Shown piece by piece: positions 35,719 through 44,003 of a DNA stretch of 64,000 nt (the first letter of the stretch is position 1; each line of letters starts with the position of its first letter). Under the pieces are notes generated by a model that was not told where the DNA came from, did not search any database, and worked only from the letters and a program-made list of their open reading frames with translations. The position numbers and the translations under genes were made by a program. Source of the stretch: Opitutaceae bacterium (GTDB lineage Bacteria; Verrucomicrobiota; Verrucomicrobiia; Opitutales; Opitutaceae); contig JAHCAZ010000010.1 of assembly GCA_019634615.1 (NCBI GenBank), positions 50,412-114,411 on the forward strand. Direction: 5' to 3'.

Positions 35719-36501
35719 ATGTCGCCCATCCTCGAAGTCCAGGGCCTGCGCGTGCAGCGCGGGACGACCACGATCCTCGACCGCGTCGACTGGCGCGTCG
35801 GCCGTGGCGAACACTGGGTGATCCTCGGGGCCAACGGCTCGGGCAAGACCTCCCTCCTGCGGGCGCTCACGGGCTACCTCGCGCCGACCGCCGGCGACAT
35901 CCGTCTGCTGGGCGAGCACTTTGGCGAGAGCGACTGGCGGGAACTCCGCCTGCACATCGGCGTGGTGACGAGCTCGTTCGCCGCGCTGGTCCCGGTCTGC
36001 GAACCCGCGCTCGACACGGTCGTGAGCGGCAAGTTCGCGCAGCTCGACCTCTGGGCCCGCGTGACGCCGGCCGACCGCGCCGCCGCCCGGCGGCTCCTGC
36101 GGCTGGTCCGGGCCGGCCACCTCGCCCGGCGCGAATGGCAGCACCTCTCGCAGGGCGAGCGCCAGCGCGTCCTGATCGCCCGGGCCCTGATGGCGCGGCC
36201 GCGGCTGCTGATCCTCGACGAACCCTGCGCGGGCCTCGACCCGGCGGCCCGCGAGGAATTCCTGCGGCTGGTCGAGAACCTCACCCGGCGCCGTCGCGGG
36301 CCGGCGCTCGTCCTCGTGACGCATCACGTGGAGGAAATCACCCCGGGCTTCACGCACGCGCTCCTGCTCAAGGGCGGACGCGTCCTCGCCACCGGCACCC
36401 GCCGCCGGGTGCTGACGTCGGCGAACTTGAGCCGCGTCTTCGCCGCCCGGGTGCGTTTGTCACGTTCCGGCCGGAACCTGCGGCTCGCGATCCGTCGCTG
36501 A
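35719..36501 (+). CDS. Orphan ABC transporter ATP-binding protein
   Basis: A 260-residue nucleotide-binding domain: Walker A GANGSGKTSLL, Q-loop region VVTSSFAAL, signature LSQGERQR, Walker B LLILDEPCAGLD and H-loop VTHHVEEI. It resembles the ModF/YlmA-like branch in which the sentence GANGSGKTSLLRALTGYL and the THHVEEI segment recur. No permease or binding protein lies next to it, so its partner is elsewhere or it works alone. Divergent from the nuclease gene, convergent with dienelactone hydrolase. Confidence 0.88.
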   Translation: MSPILEVQGLRVQRGTTTILDRVDWRVGRGEHWVILGANGSGKTSLLRALTGYLAPTAGDIRLLGEHFGESDWRELRLHIGVVTSSFAALVPVCEPALDTVVSGKFAQLDLWARVTPADRAAARRLLRLVRAGHLARREWQHLSQGERQRVLIARALMARPRLLILDEPCAGLDPAAREEFLRLVENLTRRRRGPALVLVTHHVEEITPGFTHALLLKGGRVLATGTRRRVLTSANLSRVFAARVRLSRSGRNLRLAIRR

Positions 36502-36524
36502 ACGGCCCGCGGGGCGACCGTGAT

Positions 36525-37319
36525 TCAGCGGGCGAAGATCTCCGCGAGGAACTGTCTGCAGTGACCCCAGGAACGGTTCGCGGCCGCGGCCTGGTAACCG
36601 ATGCCGTTCAGGCCGTGCTTCGCGCGCACGGCATCGGCACCGGGGTTGGTGAAGGCGTGGATCGCGCCGGCGTAGCTGACGAACTGGTAGTCGATGCCCG
36701 CGTCGTCGAGCGAACGCAGGAAGCCGTCGAGGCTCTCCTTGGTGATGAAGGGATCCACCGCGCCGTGGCACACGAGGAACCGCGTCGCGACGCGGCCCTT
36801 CGCGTCGGCCGGCGCCGCGATCGGGCCGCCGTGGAAACTCACGATGCCGGCGAGCGGCGCGCCGCTGTAGGCCAGCGCCATGGTCGTGCTGCCACCGAAG
36901 CAGAAGCCGGCGGCGGCGACGCGCGCGGGATCGACGAGCCCCGTGGCGAGGAGCGCGTCCAGGCCCGCCCGCGCCCGCGTCGCCATCAGCGGCTTGCCGT
37001 AGAACTGCCCGGCCAGTTCCCCGGCGCGCTGCGGGTCGTCGGTCGTCACGCCCGCGCCGTACATGTCGGCCGCGAACGCGACGTAGCCGAGGGCGGCGAA
37101 AGCCTCGGCCCGCTCCTTCGCGAAGGCGTTCAGGCCCCACCACTCGTGGATCACGAGGACGCCGGGGCGCCGGGCGTCGGCGGGCACGGCATCGTCGTAG
37201 GCGAGCCAGCCCTCGAGTTTCACGCCGTCGTGCTCGTAGGCGACGGCGCGGGTGGTGATCTTGGCCTGCGCGGCAACCGCCAGGACCAGGGACAGCAGAA
37301 CCAGTGTGGGGGTCTTCAT
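36525..37319 (-). CDS. Exported dienelactone-hydrolase-family protein
   Basis: A 264-residue alpha/beta hydrolase with a signal peptide (TLVLLSLVLAVAAQA). The dienelactone-hydrolase triad is visible: nucleophile Cys140 in GFCFGGST, Asp189 in HGAVDPF and His221 in AIHAFTNP. The HEWWGL block (58-63) is typical of the family. An exported form suggests a broad esterase role rather than chloroaromatic degradation; substrate unknown. Confidence 0.9.
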   Translation of the reverse strand: MKTPTLVLLSLVLAVAAQAKITTRAVAYEHDGVKLEGWLAYDDAVPADARRPGVLVIHEWWGLNAFAKERAEAFAALGYVAFAADMYGAGVTTDDPQRAGELAGQFYGKPLMATRARAGLDALLATGLVDPARVAAAGFCFGGSTTMALAYSGAPLAGIVSFHGGPIAAPADAKGRVATRFLVCHGAVDPFITKESLDGFLRSLDDAGIDYQFVSYAGAIHAFTNPGADAVRAKHGLNGIGYQAAAANRSWGHCRQFLAEIFAR

Positions 37320-37403
37320 GGTGCTGGAAAAGTGTGGCTGCGGGCCGGGACGTCAAATCCCGGCGGCACTGCTGGAGCAGCTTCGAATTTCGCCTTCAGA
37401 AAT

Positions 37404-37466
37404 GGTGGGAGCGAGCTTGCTCGCGACTGATTGCCGCAAACCGTCGCGAGCGAGCTCGCTCCCACC
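37404..37466. repeat. REP-like palindrome (GTGGGAGCGAGCTTGCTCGCGA type)
   Basis: Two 24-nt arms (left GGTGGGAGCGAGCTTGCTCG..., 37404-37427; right 37443-37466) are reverse complements with one mismatch, separated by 15 nt. Each arm is itself palindromic around GCGAGC. It sits between the dienelactone hydrolase start and the CBS gene end. The arm closely resembles a REP sequence known from Pseudomonas. Confidence 0.88.
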
Positions 37467-37507
37467 TCAATTCCATTCTGCGGCTTGCGCGGATCACCGC
37501 CCAACCT

Positions 37508-37951
37508 TCAGGTCGACAGCTCGCCGCTGATGTAACTCTTCAGCGACTCGGCCTCGGCGCGGTTCACATCGGACAGCCAGCGCGAGATGTCGCCGACAGA
37601 GATGAGGCCGATGAGGCGGCCGTTGTCGAGCACGGGCAGGTGGCGGCAGCGGCGCGAGGTGAAGATCGCGTGCGCCTCGTCGATGCTGGTGGCCGGGGTG
37701 ATGGTGGTGAGGCCCGCCGTCATCACGCTGCTGAGGGGGGTGACCTTCGGATCCAGGGCCGAGCCGACGACGCGCCGGAGGACGTCGCGTTCCGTGAAGA
37801 TGCCGGCCAGGCGACCGTTGTCCACGACGAGGATCGAGCTCACCTGCGCCTTGTTCATGGATTGGACCGCATCGAAAACCGTGGCGGAAGGCGGCAGCGT
37901 GTGCACGGCGGATCCCTTGCGATCGAGCAGAATCGAGACGGAAGCACTCAT
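37508..37951 (-). CDS. CBS-domain pair protein
   Basis: A 147-residue cytoplasmic protein made of two CBS domains. Each has the typical strand-helix pattern ending in GIFTERDVLRRVVG (first) and GLISVGDISRWL (second), with the linking VMTAGLTTITPATSIDEAHAIF. CBS pairs bind adenosyl nucleotides and act as energy sensors. No partner domain is fused. Monocistronic, with hrpA ending 76 bp upstream of its start. Confidence 0.93.
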   Translation of the reverse strand: MSASVSILLDRKGSAVHTLPPSATVFDAVQSMNKAQVSSILVVDNGRLAGIFTERDVLRRVVGSALDPKVTPLSSVMTAGLTTITPATSIDEAHAIFTSRRCRHLPVLDNGRLIGLISVGDISRWLSDVNRAEAESLKSYISGELST

Positions 37952-38027
37952 GAGGTAATGGGGTTGGGCGCGAGTGTACGCCGCCCGGCACCTGCCACAA
38001 CCGCAAAGTCCCCCGCCGGGAAAATTA

Positions 38028-41000
38028 TTACCGGTCCTGCTGACGAAAAAGGCGGTCCAACGCACCCAGGTTCTTGAGCGGTGCCGCCTTCTTGGTCGGC
38101 TCCGCGGTGACGGGGCGAACGCGGGCCGGCGCAGGCGCCGATGCAGCTTCCCGAACGGGCGAGAGCAGTCGGTCGAGCTTCACCGCCGACACCGGTTCGG
38201 CGGTCCCGAGTTCCTGCGCGAAGAGACTCACGCGATATTCCTCCACGAGCCAGCGCAGCGCGGCGGCGCGTTCGCCTGCCCGGGCGAGCGCCTCCTCGTA
38301 GCGAGCCATCTCGCGGGCACGCTCCGCGTCTTTTGCCGGATGCTGCCGCCAGCGGTCGGCCCGGAGCTTCATTGCCTTCAGGTAACGCGGAAAATGCGCG
38401 AGCTGGGCAAACGGCGTCGCTCGCAGAAAATCCGGCGGCAACAATCCGGCGAGGTGGCGCTCCAATCCCGCAAAGGGATGCGGATGCACGAGCAAGTCCT
38501 GCCGCAATGTGAGGATCTCGCGCAGGAGGTCCGTCAGCCGCGGCACAAGTCCGCGGAGGTCAGCCTTTGCGCGGTCGAGGACCGTGGAAAACACGGCAGC
38601 GTGAAGGGGCTCAACCGGGCGCCCGCAGACCCAGGTCCGAATCGAGGCCAGGGCCTGCGCCTGCAGGTCGGCAATCGGGGCGAGCGTCGCGGCCAGGGGC
38701 CCAAGATCGCGCAGCGCCTTGAGGTCGCGCTCCAGCCAGCCGAGGTCGTACCGCAGCTGGAGCGCAAAGAGCGCGGCGAGGCCGTCGCGAGTGGCGGCCT
38801 GGGCCTCCTCGGCCGTCTTGAAGAGGCGCAACCCGACTCCGGCGTCGGCGGCCAAGAGGCCGGGAAACGCGTCCACCGGCACGCCGGCCTGCTCGGTCAC
38901 GCGGACCTGCGCCGGGAGGTCGCCGAAGGTCCACGCCGTCTGCGGCGGCTGCTCCCACTTCGCCCGCGCCTGCCGCCAGGCGGCGGGCTCCTCGCGGACG
39001 CTCGCCACGCGGGCTTCCTGCCGGCGCTGGCCCAGGGCCGACTGGATCTCAGGCAACTCGCGACTGGCGCACAATTCGCGGCCGTCGTCGTCGAGCACGC
39101 GCACCCGGACGCGCAGGTGATCGGGCAAGGGCTTGTCAGCCCAGACCGCCGGGTCGATCGCAATGCGGAACCGTTCCCGCAACTGCGCCGCCAAGGCCTC
39201 GGTGAGGGTCTCGCGTCGGGCGGTCAGTCGGTCGCGCTCCGCGACCTGTACCGCCACGCTCCGCGCCGTCTCCGTGAGCGGCATGAAGGCGCGGCGCAGG
39301 TCCTTCGGCAGCGAACGCAGATAATGCTCCACCTTGGTCTCGAGGTGCCCCGGCACGGCCCAGTCGAGCGCCGCCGGCGTGAGGGCCGCAGCCTCGCGCA
39401 CGTTCACGTCGAGGGTCACGCCGTCCTCGGCCTGGCCGGGTTTGTAGGCGTAGTTGAGCGGCAGGGCGCGGTTGTCGAGAGGCAGCGCCTCGGGAAACGC
39501 TGCCGCGTCGTGCGTCAGGGTCTCGGGATCGCGCAGATCCTCGGCCTCGCACTGCAGGAACCGCGGCTCGGCCGCCTTGCGCTCGCGGACGAGATCCACG
39601 AGCTCGGCGACGGAGGAAACGGGGAAAAGGGGCGCACCTCCCGGTGCGGCAGATTCTCCCAGCAAACGTGCGGCATAGAAGCGGTACAGCGCCTCGTCGA
39701 GGTTGAGGTAGCCGCTGTCGCGGGTGCGCGTGAGGATGAGCTCGATGCGCTCGCGCACGCGGCGGTTGTGGGCGATAAAATCGAGCGGCCACGTGATCGT
39801 GTCGTTCACGAGGCCCTCGCGGATGAAGATCTCGGTGGCGTGCGCCGGGTTGATCCGCCCGTAGCCGACGGCGCGGGTCTCGAGCTCGAGGCCGTAGAGG
39901 CGCGTGCGCTGTTTCACGAGGACGCGGCCCTTGTCGGCGTCCCAGAACGGCTCGCTGTGCGCCACCTTCACCAGGTGCGCGCCAAGCTCGAGCGCCCAGG
40001 CCGGGTCGAGCCGAGCGCAGGTGCGGGCAAAGAGCCGCGAGGTCTCCATGACCTCGGCCGACATGATCCAGCGGGGCAAGCGCTTGGCGCTTGCCCCGCT
40101 GCCCTCCGAAGCCTTGGCGAAGGAGGGCCGCCCTTTCCGCTCCTCCCGCCGAAACAGCACCGACCCCGGGAACAGCGTCACCTTCCGGTCCTGCGTCGCC
40201 TTGTAGCCGCCGTTCTGCTCGTCGAGCACCGCGATGTTGCCGAGGAGGCCGGCGAGGATCGACCGGTGGATGGCGCGGTACGGCGGCGTGCCGAAGGCCG
40301 TGGCCTTGGCGTCCACGGTCGCCAGGCCGTGAAAGGCGGAGGTCGGCTGCTTCTCCCCGCGTTCCTGGATCACCTCGGCGAGTTGCGCGTGGATGTCGCG
40401 CCACTCGCGCATGCGCGGGTAGCTGAGGAAGTGATCGCGGCAGAAGCGGCGCAGCTTGGCCTGGGACAGGGTCTCGAACTCGTCGTGATAGGCATCCCAG
40501 ATGTTGAGGAGCGTGAGGAAGTCGGAATCCGGATGCGCGAAGCGCCGGTGGGCGGCGTCGGCCGCCGCCTGCTTGTCGAGCGGGCGCTCCCGCGGGTCCT
40601 GGATGCTAAGGCCCGCGGCGATCACGAGCACCTCGCGGAGGGCCTTCTCCGTCCGCGCCTGGAGGATCATGCGGCCCACGGTCGGGTCCACGGGCAGGCG
40701 GGCGAGCTCGCGGCCGATCGGCGTGAGCTGGCGCACACCGGTTTCGGATCCCTGACCTTCCAAGGCAGGTTTTACAGGAGGAAACGGAGGGCGACCCGAG
40801 GAATCGCCCAATTCCGATCCTCTGTTCCCTCTGTTGCCTCCTGTAATATCCGAACCGAGGGCCCCCAGCTCCTCGAGCAACGCGTAGCCGGCGCGGATGG
40901 ACTTCGTCGCCGGCATGTTGATGAAGGGGAAGCGCTCGATGTCGCCGAGACCGAAGGCTTTCAGGCGCAAGATGACGTCCGCCAAGTTGGCGCGCTGGAT

Positions 41001-42173
41001 CTCCGGCTGGGTGAAGCGCGGGCGTTCGAGGTAGTCCTTTTCCGAATAGAGCCGGATACACACGCCGTCGGCCACGCGGCCGCTGCGGCCCTTGCGCTGG
41101 TCGGCACTCGACTGCGAGACGGGCTCGATCGGCAGGCGCCGCGTGCGGCCCTGGGGCGCGTAGCGGCTGATGCGGGCGAGGCCGGTGTCGACCACGAAGC
41201 GGATGCCGGGGATCGTGAGCGAGGTCTCGGCGATGTTGGTCGCGACGATGATCTTGCGCGCCGCGGTGGGGGCGAACACGCGCTGCTGCTCGGCGTTGGA
41301 GAGGCGACCGAAGAGGGGCACGAGCTCGCAGCCGCGGAGGCGGCGGCCCTCGAGGAGGTCGTTCGTCTCGCGGATGTCGCGCTCGCTCGGCATGAAGACG
41401 AGGATGTCGCCCGCCTCGCTCTCGCGGACGATGCGCTCGACGGCCTCGACGGCGCCGTCGATGTAGTGCAGCGCCTCGGCCTTCGCCGAAGCCACGGCGG
41501 ACACGTCGGCCTGGTCCTGGTTCTCGTCGTTGTCGGCGTAGTCGCGGCCGAGGGCGTCGAGCGGCGCGTAGATCACCTCGACCGGGTAGGTGCGGCCCGA
41601 GACCTGCACGACGGGGGCGCCGTCGAAGGCCTCGCTGAACATCGCGGTGTCGATCGTGGCCGAGGTGATGATGACCTTCAGCTCCGGGCGCTTGAACCGG
41701 AGGTTGCGCAGGTGGCCGAGGAGGAAGTCGATGTTGAGCGAGCGCTCGTGCGCCTCGTCGAGGATGATGGTGTCGTACTCGCGCAGGAGGGGATCGCCCT
41801 GGACCTCGGCGAGGAGCATGCCGTCGGTGAGGAACTTGATCGTCGTCGCCCGCGAGGTGCGGTCGTCGAAGCGGATCTTGCAGCCGACCTCGCGCCCCCA
41901 CTCCACCCCGAGCTCCTCGGCGACGCGGCGCGAGACCGAGAGGGCGGCGACGCGGCGGGGCTGGGTGCAGGCGATGCGGCCCCGGGTGCCGCGGCCGGCG
42001 GCGAGGCACATCTTTGGGATCTGCGTCGTCTTACCCGAGCCGGTCTCGCCCGCGAGAATCACCACCGGGTGGGCCTGGATCGTCGCGACGATCTCCTCCG
42101 CCCGGGCGCTGATGGGCAGCTCGGGCGGAAACTCGAGGCGGAAGGGAAACGGCTTGGGCGGGCGGGCGGACAC
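38028..42173 (-). CDS. hrpA: ATP-dependent RNA helicase HrpA with two repeat-derived insertions
   Basis: A 1381-residue DEAH-box helicase. The N-terminal motor has Walker A GETGSGKTTQIPK, DEAHERSLNID (motif II), SATIDTAMF (motif III) and QRKGRSGRVADGVCIRLYS (motif VI). A winged-helix/ratchet section and a long C-terminal DUF3418-type region follow. The start is a GTG at 42173. Two regions look inserted in the middle part: ITGGNRGNRGSELGDSSGRP, encoded by the palindrome at 40770-40846 between LEELGAL and TPIGRELARLPVDP, and RPSFAKASEGSGASAKR, encoded by the palindromes at 40071-40127 just before PRWIMSAEV. Both keep the frame open. Role: RNA remodelling, for example rescue of stalled ribosomes in E. 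coli. Confidence 0.95.
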   Translation of the reverse strand: MSARPPKPFPFRLEFPPELPISARAEEIVATIQAHPVVILAGETGSGKTTQIPKMCLAAGRGTRGRIACTQPRRVAALSVSRRVAEELGVEWGREVGCKIRFDDRTSRATTIKFLTDGMLLAEVQGDPLLREYDTIILDEAHERSLNIDFLLGHLRNLRFKRPELKVIITSATIDTAMFSEAFDGAPVVQVSGRTYPVEVIYAPLDALGRDYADNDENQDQADVSAVASAKAEALHYIDGAVEAVERIVRESEAGDILVFMPSERDIRETNDLLEGRRLRGCELVPLFGRLSNAEQQRVFAPTAARKIIVATNIAETSLTIPGIRFVVDTGLARISRYAPQGRTRRLPIEPVSQSSADQRKGRSGRVADGVCIRLYSEKDYLERPRFTQPEIQRANLADVILRLKAFGLGDIERFPFINMPATKSIRAGYALLEELGALGSDITGGNRGNRGSELGDSSGRPPFPPVKPALEGQGSETGVRQLTPIGRELARLPVDPTVGRMILQARTEKALREVLVIAAGLSIQDPRERPLDKQAAADAAHRRFAHPDSDFLTLLNIWDAYHDEFETLSQAKLRRFCRDHFLSYPRMREWRDIHAQLAEVIQERGEKQPTSAFHGLATVDAKATAFGTPPYRAIHRSILAGLLGNIAVLDEQNGGYKATQDRKVTLFPGSVLFRREERKGRPSFAKASEGSGASAKRLPRWIMSAEVMETSRLFARTCARLDPAWALELGAHLVKVAHSEPFWDADKGRVLVKQRTRLYGLELETRAVGYGRINPAHATEIFIREGLVNDTITWPLDFIAHNRRVRERIELILTRTRDSGYLNLDEALYRFYAARLLGESAAPGGAPLFPVSSVAELVDLVRERKAAEPRFLQCEAEDLRDPETLTHDAAAFPEALPLDNRALPLNYAYKPGQAEDGVTLDVNVREAAALTPAALDWAVPGHLETKVEHYLRSLPKDLRRAFMPLTETARSVAVQVAERDRLTARRETLTEALAAQLRERFRIAIDPAVWADKPLPDHLRVRVRVLDDDGRELCASRELPEIQSALGQRRQEARVASVREEPAAWRQARAKWEQPPQTAWTFGDLPAQVRVTEQAGVPVDAFPGLLAADAGVGLRLFKTAEEAQAATRDGLAALFALQLRYDLGWLERDLKALRDLGPLAATLAPIADLQAQALASIRTWVCGRPVEPLHAAVFSTVLDRAKADLRGLVPRLTDLLREILTLRQDLLVHPHPFAGLERHLAGLLPPDFLRATPFAQLAHFPRYLKAMKLRADRWRQHPAKDAERAREMARYEEALARAGERAAALRWLVEEYRVSLFAQELGTAEPVSAVKLDRLLSPVREAASAPAPARVRPVTAEPTKKAAPLKNLGALDRLFRQQDR
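40071..40127. repeat. Twin palindromes inside hrpA
   Basis: GCGGGGCAAGCG/CGCTTGCCCCGC (40071-40099) is followed at once by CCCTCCGAAGCC...GGCGAAGGAGGG (40102-40127). On the hrpA strand the second encodes PSFAKASEG, a peptide that tends to appear where this repeat invades reading frames. Confidence 0.75.
40770..40846. repeat. Family A inner palindrome inserted in hrpA
   Basis: TTTTACAGGAGGAAACGGAG (40770 onward) pairs with CCTCTGTTCCCTCTGTTGCC...TGTAA (40819-40846). These are the same inner arms found in the family A elements and flanking the GxxExxY gene, here without the CGCGAAG outer arms and lying inside coding sequence. Confidence 0.87.
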
Positions 42174-42220
42174 GAAAGAAACTTGAGATTCGGCACCGGC
42201 CCGGGAATGACAACCCTGCG

Positions 42221-42730
42221 ATGCGACCGCCGCTCTTGCCTGCCGAGACCCTGAGCCGCCTGCTGCGCCTGGCGCGGCTCGACGGCACGGTCGTGCTGGC
42301 GCTCGCCGGCGCCTTCGCCCTGGCCTCGGCCCTGGGCGGCAACCGGCTCGAGGTGCTCATCGGCGTCCTCATCGCCGGGGCGGGCGCCCTCGAGCTGCAT
42401 GGCGCGGGGCTCCTGCGCACGGGGCAGGTCCGCGGGATCAGCTGGCTCGTCGCGAGCCAGCTCTACCTGCTGGCCGCGGTGCTCGGCTATGTGGGGCTGC
42501 GGCTGATCAGCTTCGAGCCCGCGCTCATCAACCTGATCATGACCGACACGCTGCGCCAGCGGTACATCGAGGCCGGGCTGACCCATGCGCAGATCGACCA
42601 GGTGGTCGAGTGGAGCTACTACCTGACCTACGCGATCGTGGGCGTGGTGACGCTCTTCTACCAAGGCGGCATGGCCCTGTATTACTTCCGCCGCCGCGAC
42701 GCGGTGGCCAAGGCGCTGGACGAGGTGTGA
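42221..42730 (+). CDS. Hypothetical four-helix membrane protein
   Basis: A 169-residue protein with about four membrane segments (VVLALAGAFALASAL, VLIGVLIAGAGALELHGAGLL, WLVASQLYLLAAVLGYVGLRL and YYLTYAIVGVVTLFYQGGMAL) and a cytoplasmic basic tail FRRRDAVAKAL. No recognised family. Divergent from hrpA by 47 bp. Just 25 bp after its stop begins the inverted repeat that brackets the GxxExxY gene. Confidence 0.72.
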   Translation: MRPPLLPAETLSRLLRLARLDGTVVLALAGAFALASALGGNRLEVLIGVLIAGAGALELHGAGLLRTGQVRGISWLVASQLYLLAAVLGYVGLRLISFEPALINLIMTDTLRQRYIEAGLTHAQIDQVVEWSYYLTYAIVGVVTLFYQGGMALYYFRRRDAVAKALDEV

Positions 42731-42755
42731 TATGACAGAAATTCGGGCGGTTGGG

Positions 42756-43228
42756 TTTTTACAGGAGGAAACAGAGGAAGCAGAGATGAGAAATGCATGC
42801 ACACTTCAACAAAGCCTCGGGCCTAACCGAATCGATCATCGGCGCCGCGATCGAAGTTCACCGGGACAAGGGACCTGGGTTGGTCGAATCGATCTACGAA
42901 TGGTGTCTGCTCCAGGAACTGGAGCTGCGCGGTTTGGCCGCTGAGAATCAGCGGATTGTCCGGATATCATACAAAGGGAGATCGCGGGATGAACCGTTAC
43001 GGTTCGACGTGCTGGTCGAGGGATGTGTCCTCGTTGAGGTCAAAGCGGTAGAACGCATACTACCCATCCACAAGGCACAGTTGTTGAGCTATATGAAACT
43101 GCTCGATGTGCCGGTCGGCCTCCTGATCAACTTCAACATCGCCAAGCTGACCGATGGAGTATCGCGCCTGATCCTGCCCCGCGCACCTGCCTAATCCTCT
43201 CCGTTTCCTCCGTTACCTCCTGTAAAAA
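42756..43228. mobile_element. Putative element: GxxExxY gene bracketed by inverted repeats
   Basis: The left arm TTTTTACAGGAGGAAACAGA (42756-42785) and right arm (43197-43228) are reverse complements at about 26 of 30 positions. The left arm ends seven bases before the ATG and the right arm starts two bases after the stop codon of a PD-(D/E)XK-type gene. The same arms occur without the gene inside the family A elements and inside hrpA. No target-site duplication is obvious at this copy. Confidence 0.6.
42793..43194 (+). CDS. GxxExxY protein (PD-(D/E)XK nuclease-fold)
   Basis: A 133-residue protein. The naming motif is GLVESIY (Gly29, Glu32, Tyr35). The downstream FDVLVEGCVLVEVK supplies Asp72 and Glu82-Val-Lys84, a PD-(D/E)XK nuclease active site, and HKAQLLSYMKL follows. 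The opening TESIIGAAIEVHRDKGPG is the usual family start. Its GC content is lower than that of neighbouring genes, which suggests a different history. It is exactly framed by an inverted repeat shared with short dispersed palindromes, so it may mobilise or process them (inference). Family members have no established function. Confidence 0.88.
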   Translation: MHAHFNKASGLTESIIGAAIEVHRDKGPGLVESIYEWCLLQELELRGLAAENQRIVRISYKGRSRDEPLRFDVLVEGCVLVEVKAVERILPIHKAQLLSYMKLLDVPVGLLINFNIAKLTDGVSRLILPRAPA

Positions 43229-43272
43229 TCCGTATCGCTTGCGCCCCATCGGCCAGCCGCTAGGGTGCGGGC

Positions 43273-43914
43273 ATGTCGAAGGAACGGTATATTGCGGCGA
43301 AGCAGAAGTGGGCCGAGAAGCAGAAGGCGGCGGGCGTGACGGCCCGCGCCACGGCTTCGACCGACCGCCTGCCGCCGGGGCAGAAGCTCACGACCGGTTT
43401 CCCAGTGCTCGACCTCGGCGTGCAGCCGGAGATCCCGCTGGACCAGTGGACGCTTGCGATCGACGGCGAGGTGGAAAAGCCCACGACCCTTTCGTGGGCG
43501 CAGCTGAACGCGTTGCCCCAAGTCGAGGACGTCAGCGACTTCCACTGCGTCACGACCTGGAGCAAGTTCGACTGCCGCTGGGGCGGCGTCGCGTTCACGA
43601 CCCTCTACGAACTGGTCCAACCGAAACCCGAGGCGCAGTTCGTTTACTTCACGAGCTACGACGACTACTCGACCAACGTGCCGCTGGCGCAGTGCCTCGA
43701 CGACGACGTGCTGCTGGCCACGAGCTTCGAAGGCGCGCCGATCACCCGGGAGCACGGCGGCCCGGCGCGGGTCATCATCCCGAAACTCTACGCCTGGAAG
43801 GGCGCGAAGTTTGTCAAAGGCATCTCGTTCCTCACCGAGGACCGCCTCGGCTTCTGGGAAGTGCGTGGCTATTCGAACACCGGCGATCCGTGGACCGAGG
43901 ACCGGTACGCGTAA
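43273..43914 (+). CDS. Sulfite-oxidase-like molybdopterin oxidoreductase
   Basis: A 213-residue soluble domain of the sulfite oxidase/YedY superfamily. The molybdenum-ligand cysteine is Cys92 in DFHCVTTWSKFDCRWGGV, preceded by LSWAQLNALPQ; the substrate-side REHGGPARVIIPKLYAWKGAKFVKGI follows. There is no signal peptide or Tat motif and no dimerisation or heme domain, so it is a minimal cytoplasmic member. A MobA-like molybdenum-cofactor gene lies next to it (convergent), in keeping with a molybdoenzyme. Substrate unknown. Confidence 0.88.
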   Translation: MSKERYIAAKQKWAEKQKAAGVTARATASTDRLPPGQKLTTGFPVLDLGVQPEIPLDQWTLAIDGEVEKPTTLSWAQLNALPQVEDVSDFHCVTTWSKFDCRWGGVAFTTLYELVQPKPEAQFVYFTSYDDYSTNVPLAQCLDDDVLLATSFEGAPITREHGGPARVIIPKLYAWKGAKFVKGISFLTEDRLGFWEVRGYSNTGDPWTEDRYA

Positions 43915-43925
43915 GAACGGAACCG

Positions 43926-44003
43926 GGGAACGCTGATCTTCGCTCATCAACGCTGATCTGAAGGCCCCGGGATAAGCGGAGATCAGCGTGGATCAGCGTT
44001 CCC
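43926..44003. repeat. Family B palindrome, copy 3 (intact)
   Basis: A 78-bp palindrome with left arm GGGAACGCTGATCTTCGCTC... and right arm ending GGATCAGCGTTCCC. It overlaps the 3' end of the mobA-like gene and encodes its last six residues (GNADPR) and stop. Confidence 0.88.
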
